Shown here: positions 63,074 through 64,000 of the stretch, one piece after another
How positions within the stretch are numbered: position 1 is the stretch's first letter
Layout of the letters: every line of letters starts with the position of its first letter
Assembly (NCBI RefSeq): GCF_014836495.1
Contig: NZ_JACSQT010000002.1
Coordinates: forward strand, 248,001-312,000
DNA length: 64,000 nt
Origin: Cytobacillus stercorigallinarum
GTDB lineage: Bacteria; Bacillota; Bacilli; Bacillales; Cytobacillaceae
Direction: 5' to 3'
Notes under the pieces: model-generated
The model's input: the letters and a program-made list of their open reading frames with translations, nothing else
Databases searched by the model: none
Told to the model about the DNA's origin: nothing
Made by a program: the position numbers and the translations under genes

Positions 63074-63865
63074 TTATAATGCCTTTCCTAATGCACCTGC
63101 TGTTTCAATAGTTGAACCAGCGACATAGCTTGCGTGTTTGGATGCTAAAAATAAAATCACACTAGCTACTTCTTCTGCTTCTCCCACACGTCCTAGTGGG
63201 ATATTTCTTTTCTTCGCTAAGTCTGCATAATAACTTTCCGGATCCATGTCGGGTGCATTCTTTTTCCTTCTTCTTTCCCATTGATCCGTTCTAATTAAGC
63301 CAAGACTTACTGAATTTACAAGAATATTATCACTCGCCAGTTCTTGAGATAATGTTTTACTTAAATTAAGTAATCCTGCTCTTGTTGCAGCTGTTGCGAT
63401 CATATGTCTCTCAGGTTCTTTCGCGAGCGTAGCATTTATATTGATTATGCGACCGCCACCACGCTCAACTAAGTATGGATGAACAGCTTTTACAGCGTGG
63501 ATGATAGCAAAATACTTTAATTGAATTTGTTGTTCCCATTGTTCATCAGTGACATCAAAGAAATGTCCCATCACACTTTGCCCAGCTGCATTGACTAAAA
63601 TATCAATACCCGAAAACTTTTCTGCTGTACCTTTGACAAAACGCTGTACATCTTCTTTATTCGTTACATCACATGTTTCGGCAAAAATGCTGTTAGCAGA
63701 TCCTAAATCTGTTAAATGCTTCTCTGCCATATTTTTTCTTCTTTCATCTCTACCACAAATAGCGACTTTAGCACCTTCAGCTAGAAACATCTCAGCCGTC
63801 TTCAATCCAACACCTGAGGTACCACCCATAATAATTGCTACTTTATTTTTTAATCCTAAATCCAT
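63074..63865 (-). CDS. SDR-family protein with altered catalytic residues
   Basis: 263 residues. GGTSGVG (14-20) and NAAG (92-95) fit an SDR. The catalytic Ser/Tyr/Lys are not present: IININATLA replaces the Ser, and HMIATAATRAGLLNLSK has Thr158 and Arg162 where Tyr and Lys are expected. C-terminal YVAGSTIETAG is normal. It may be a non-canonical SDR or a catalytically changed one; the family with ATxxARAG motifs is known in sequence but poorly characterised. Lies 27 bp upstream of the TPP-enzyme gene. Confidence 0.87.
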   Translation of the reverse strand: MDLGLKNKVAIIMGGTSGVGLKTAEMFLAEGAKVAICGRDERRKNMAEKHLTDLGSANSIFAETCDVTNKEDVQRFVKGTAEKFSGIDILVNAAGQSVMGHFFDVTDEQWEQQIQLKYFAIIHAVKAVHPYLVERGGGRIININATLAKEPERHMIATAATRAGLLNLSKTLSQELASDNILVNSVSLGLIRTDQWERRRKKNAPDMDPESYYADLAKKRNIPLGRVGEAEEVASVILFLASKHASYVAGSTIETAGALGKAL

Positions 63866-63892
63866 TACATTCTTCCTTTCTCAAGTAAGCCA

Positions 63893-64000
63893 TTAAATCA
63901 ATGATTGTAATTTTGCCCAGCCTGGATCTGGTTTTCCCCCCATTGCTGCCCGTGCTTCTTTAGATGGCGGTCCGGCGATTCCCCACTGATCCATTAAGTG
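63893..64000 (-). CDS. 3' end of an operon gene cut by the window edge
   Basis: The last 35 codons of a minus-strand gene, ending in LMDQWGIAGPPSKEARAAMG and PDPGWAKLQSLI before a TAA. It lies 27 bp upstream of the SDR gene, the same spacing as other operon members. The C-terminus alone is too short to name the family. Confidence 0.7.
   Translation of the reverse strand, partial: HLMDQWGIAGPPSKEARAAMGGKPDPGWAKLQSLI

Overview
The window reads as chromosome of a low-GC, Gram-positive endospore former of the Bacillaceae; the genus cannot be fixed from sequence alone. Support: AT-rich DNA, strong AGGAGG-type ribosome binding sites, frequent GTG/TTG starts, and a set of Bacillus-type genes (Spo0M, CwlK-like peptidase, LysM/NlpC-P60 endopeptidase, YwaF, YfmJ, YvrJ, DUF1659/DUF2922, SbcCD, major cold-shock protein). 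No rRNA, tRNA, CRISPR array, transposase or complete prophage was seen.

Layout. 1-6.4 kb: the cut-off end of a sugar-nucleotide 2-epimerase, small and housekeeping genes, and a YndJ/DUF4166/SRPBCC-DoxX membrane trio. 6.6-9.4 kb: a plus-strand ABC importer operon of the NMT1/SsuA type. 9.5-11.6 kb: an MDR oxidoreductase and Spo0M. 11.9-16.3 kb: a four-gene acyl-CoA operon with a paired acyl-CoA dehydrogenase, a crotonase and a class III CoA-transferase, with a clear promoter and candidate operator. 16.4-19.5 kb: cell-wall hydrolase, YwaF and YfmJ. 19.6-35.6 kb: one 18-gene minus-strand operon that joins a LIV-type ABC importer, acyl-CoA ligase, crotonase, ComB-like phosphatase, APH-type kinase, thioesterase, TetR regulator, thiolase, two SDRs, two acyl-CoA dehydrogenases and a two-part MaoC hydratase. 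Perfect TetR-type palindromes sit upstream. 36.0-45.4 kb: a PP-loop/PanE/metallo-beta-lactamase operon, two MFS exporters (one with an in-frame stop), small genes and a decayed gene. 45.8-50.1 kb: sbcDC. 50.2-53.9 kb: accessory stretch with a wrecked LysR gene, a SAP/DUF6434 gene split exactly at a slippery heptamer, cold-shock protein, DUF1659/DUF2922/YvrJ and a holin-like protein. 54.0-55.2 kb: malic enzyme. 55.3-64.0 kb: an aromatic-type catabolic operon running off the window end, with Rieske dioxygenase alpha and beta subunits, a cis-diol dehydrogenase, a tandem VOC protein, an aspartate-dehydrogenase-like enzyme, an aldehyde dehydrogenase, a TPP enzyme and an SDR whose catalytic residues are replaced.

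How it fits together. The organism appears to be a scavenger of organic acids and possibly ring compounds. The strongest candidate for an undescribed system is the 19.6-35.6 kb operon: its kinase-like protein and one dehydrogenase match, as separate genes, the two halves of the mammalian ACAD11 fusion, which handles 4-hydroxyacyl-CoAs. This suggests import, CoA activation, phosphorylation/isomerisation and beta-oxidation of a 4-hydroxy (or related branched) acid under TetR control. The second candidate is the 55-64 kb operon, in which a ring dioxygenase is fused to an AspDH/ALDH/TPP-enzyme/SDR cassette without visible electron-transfer partners.
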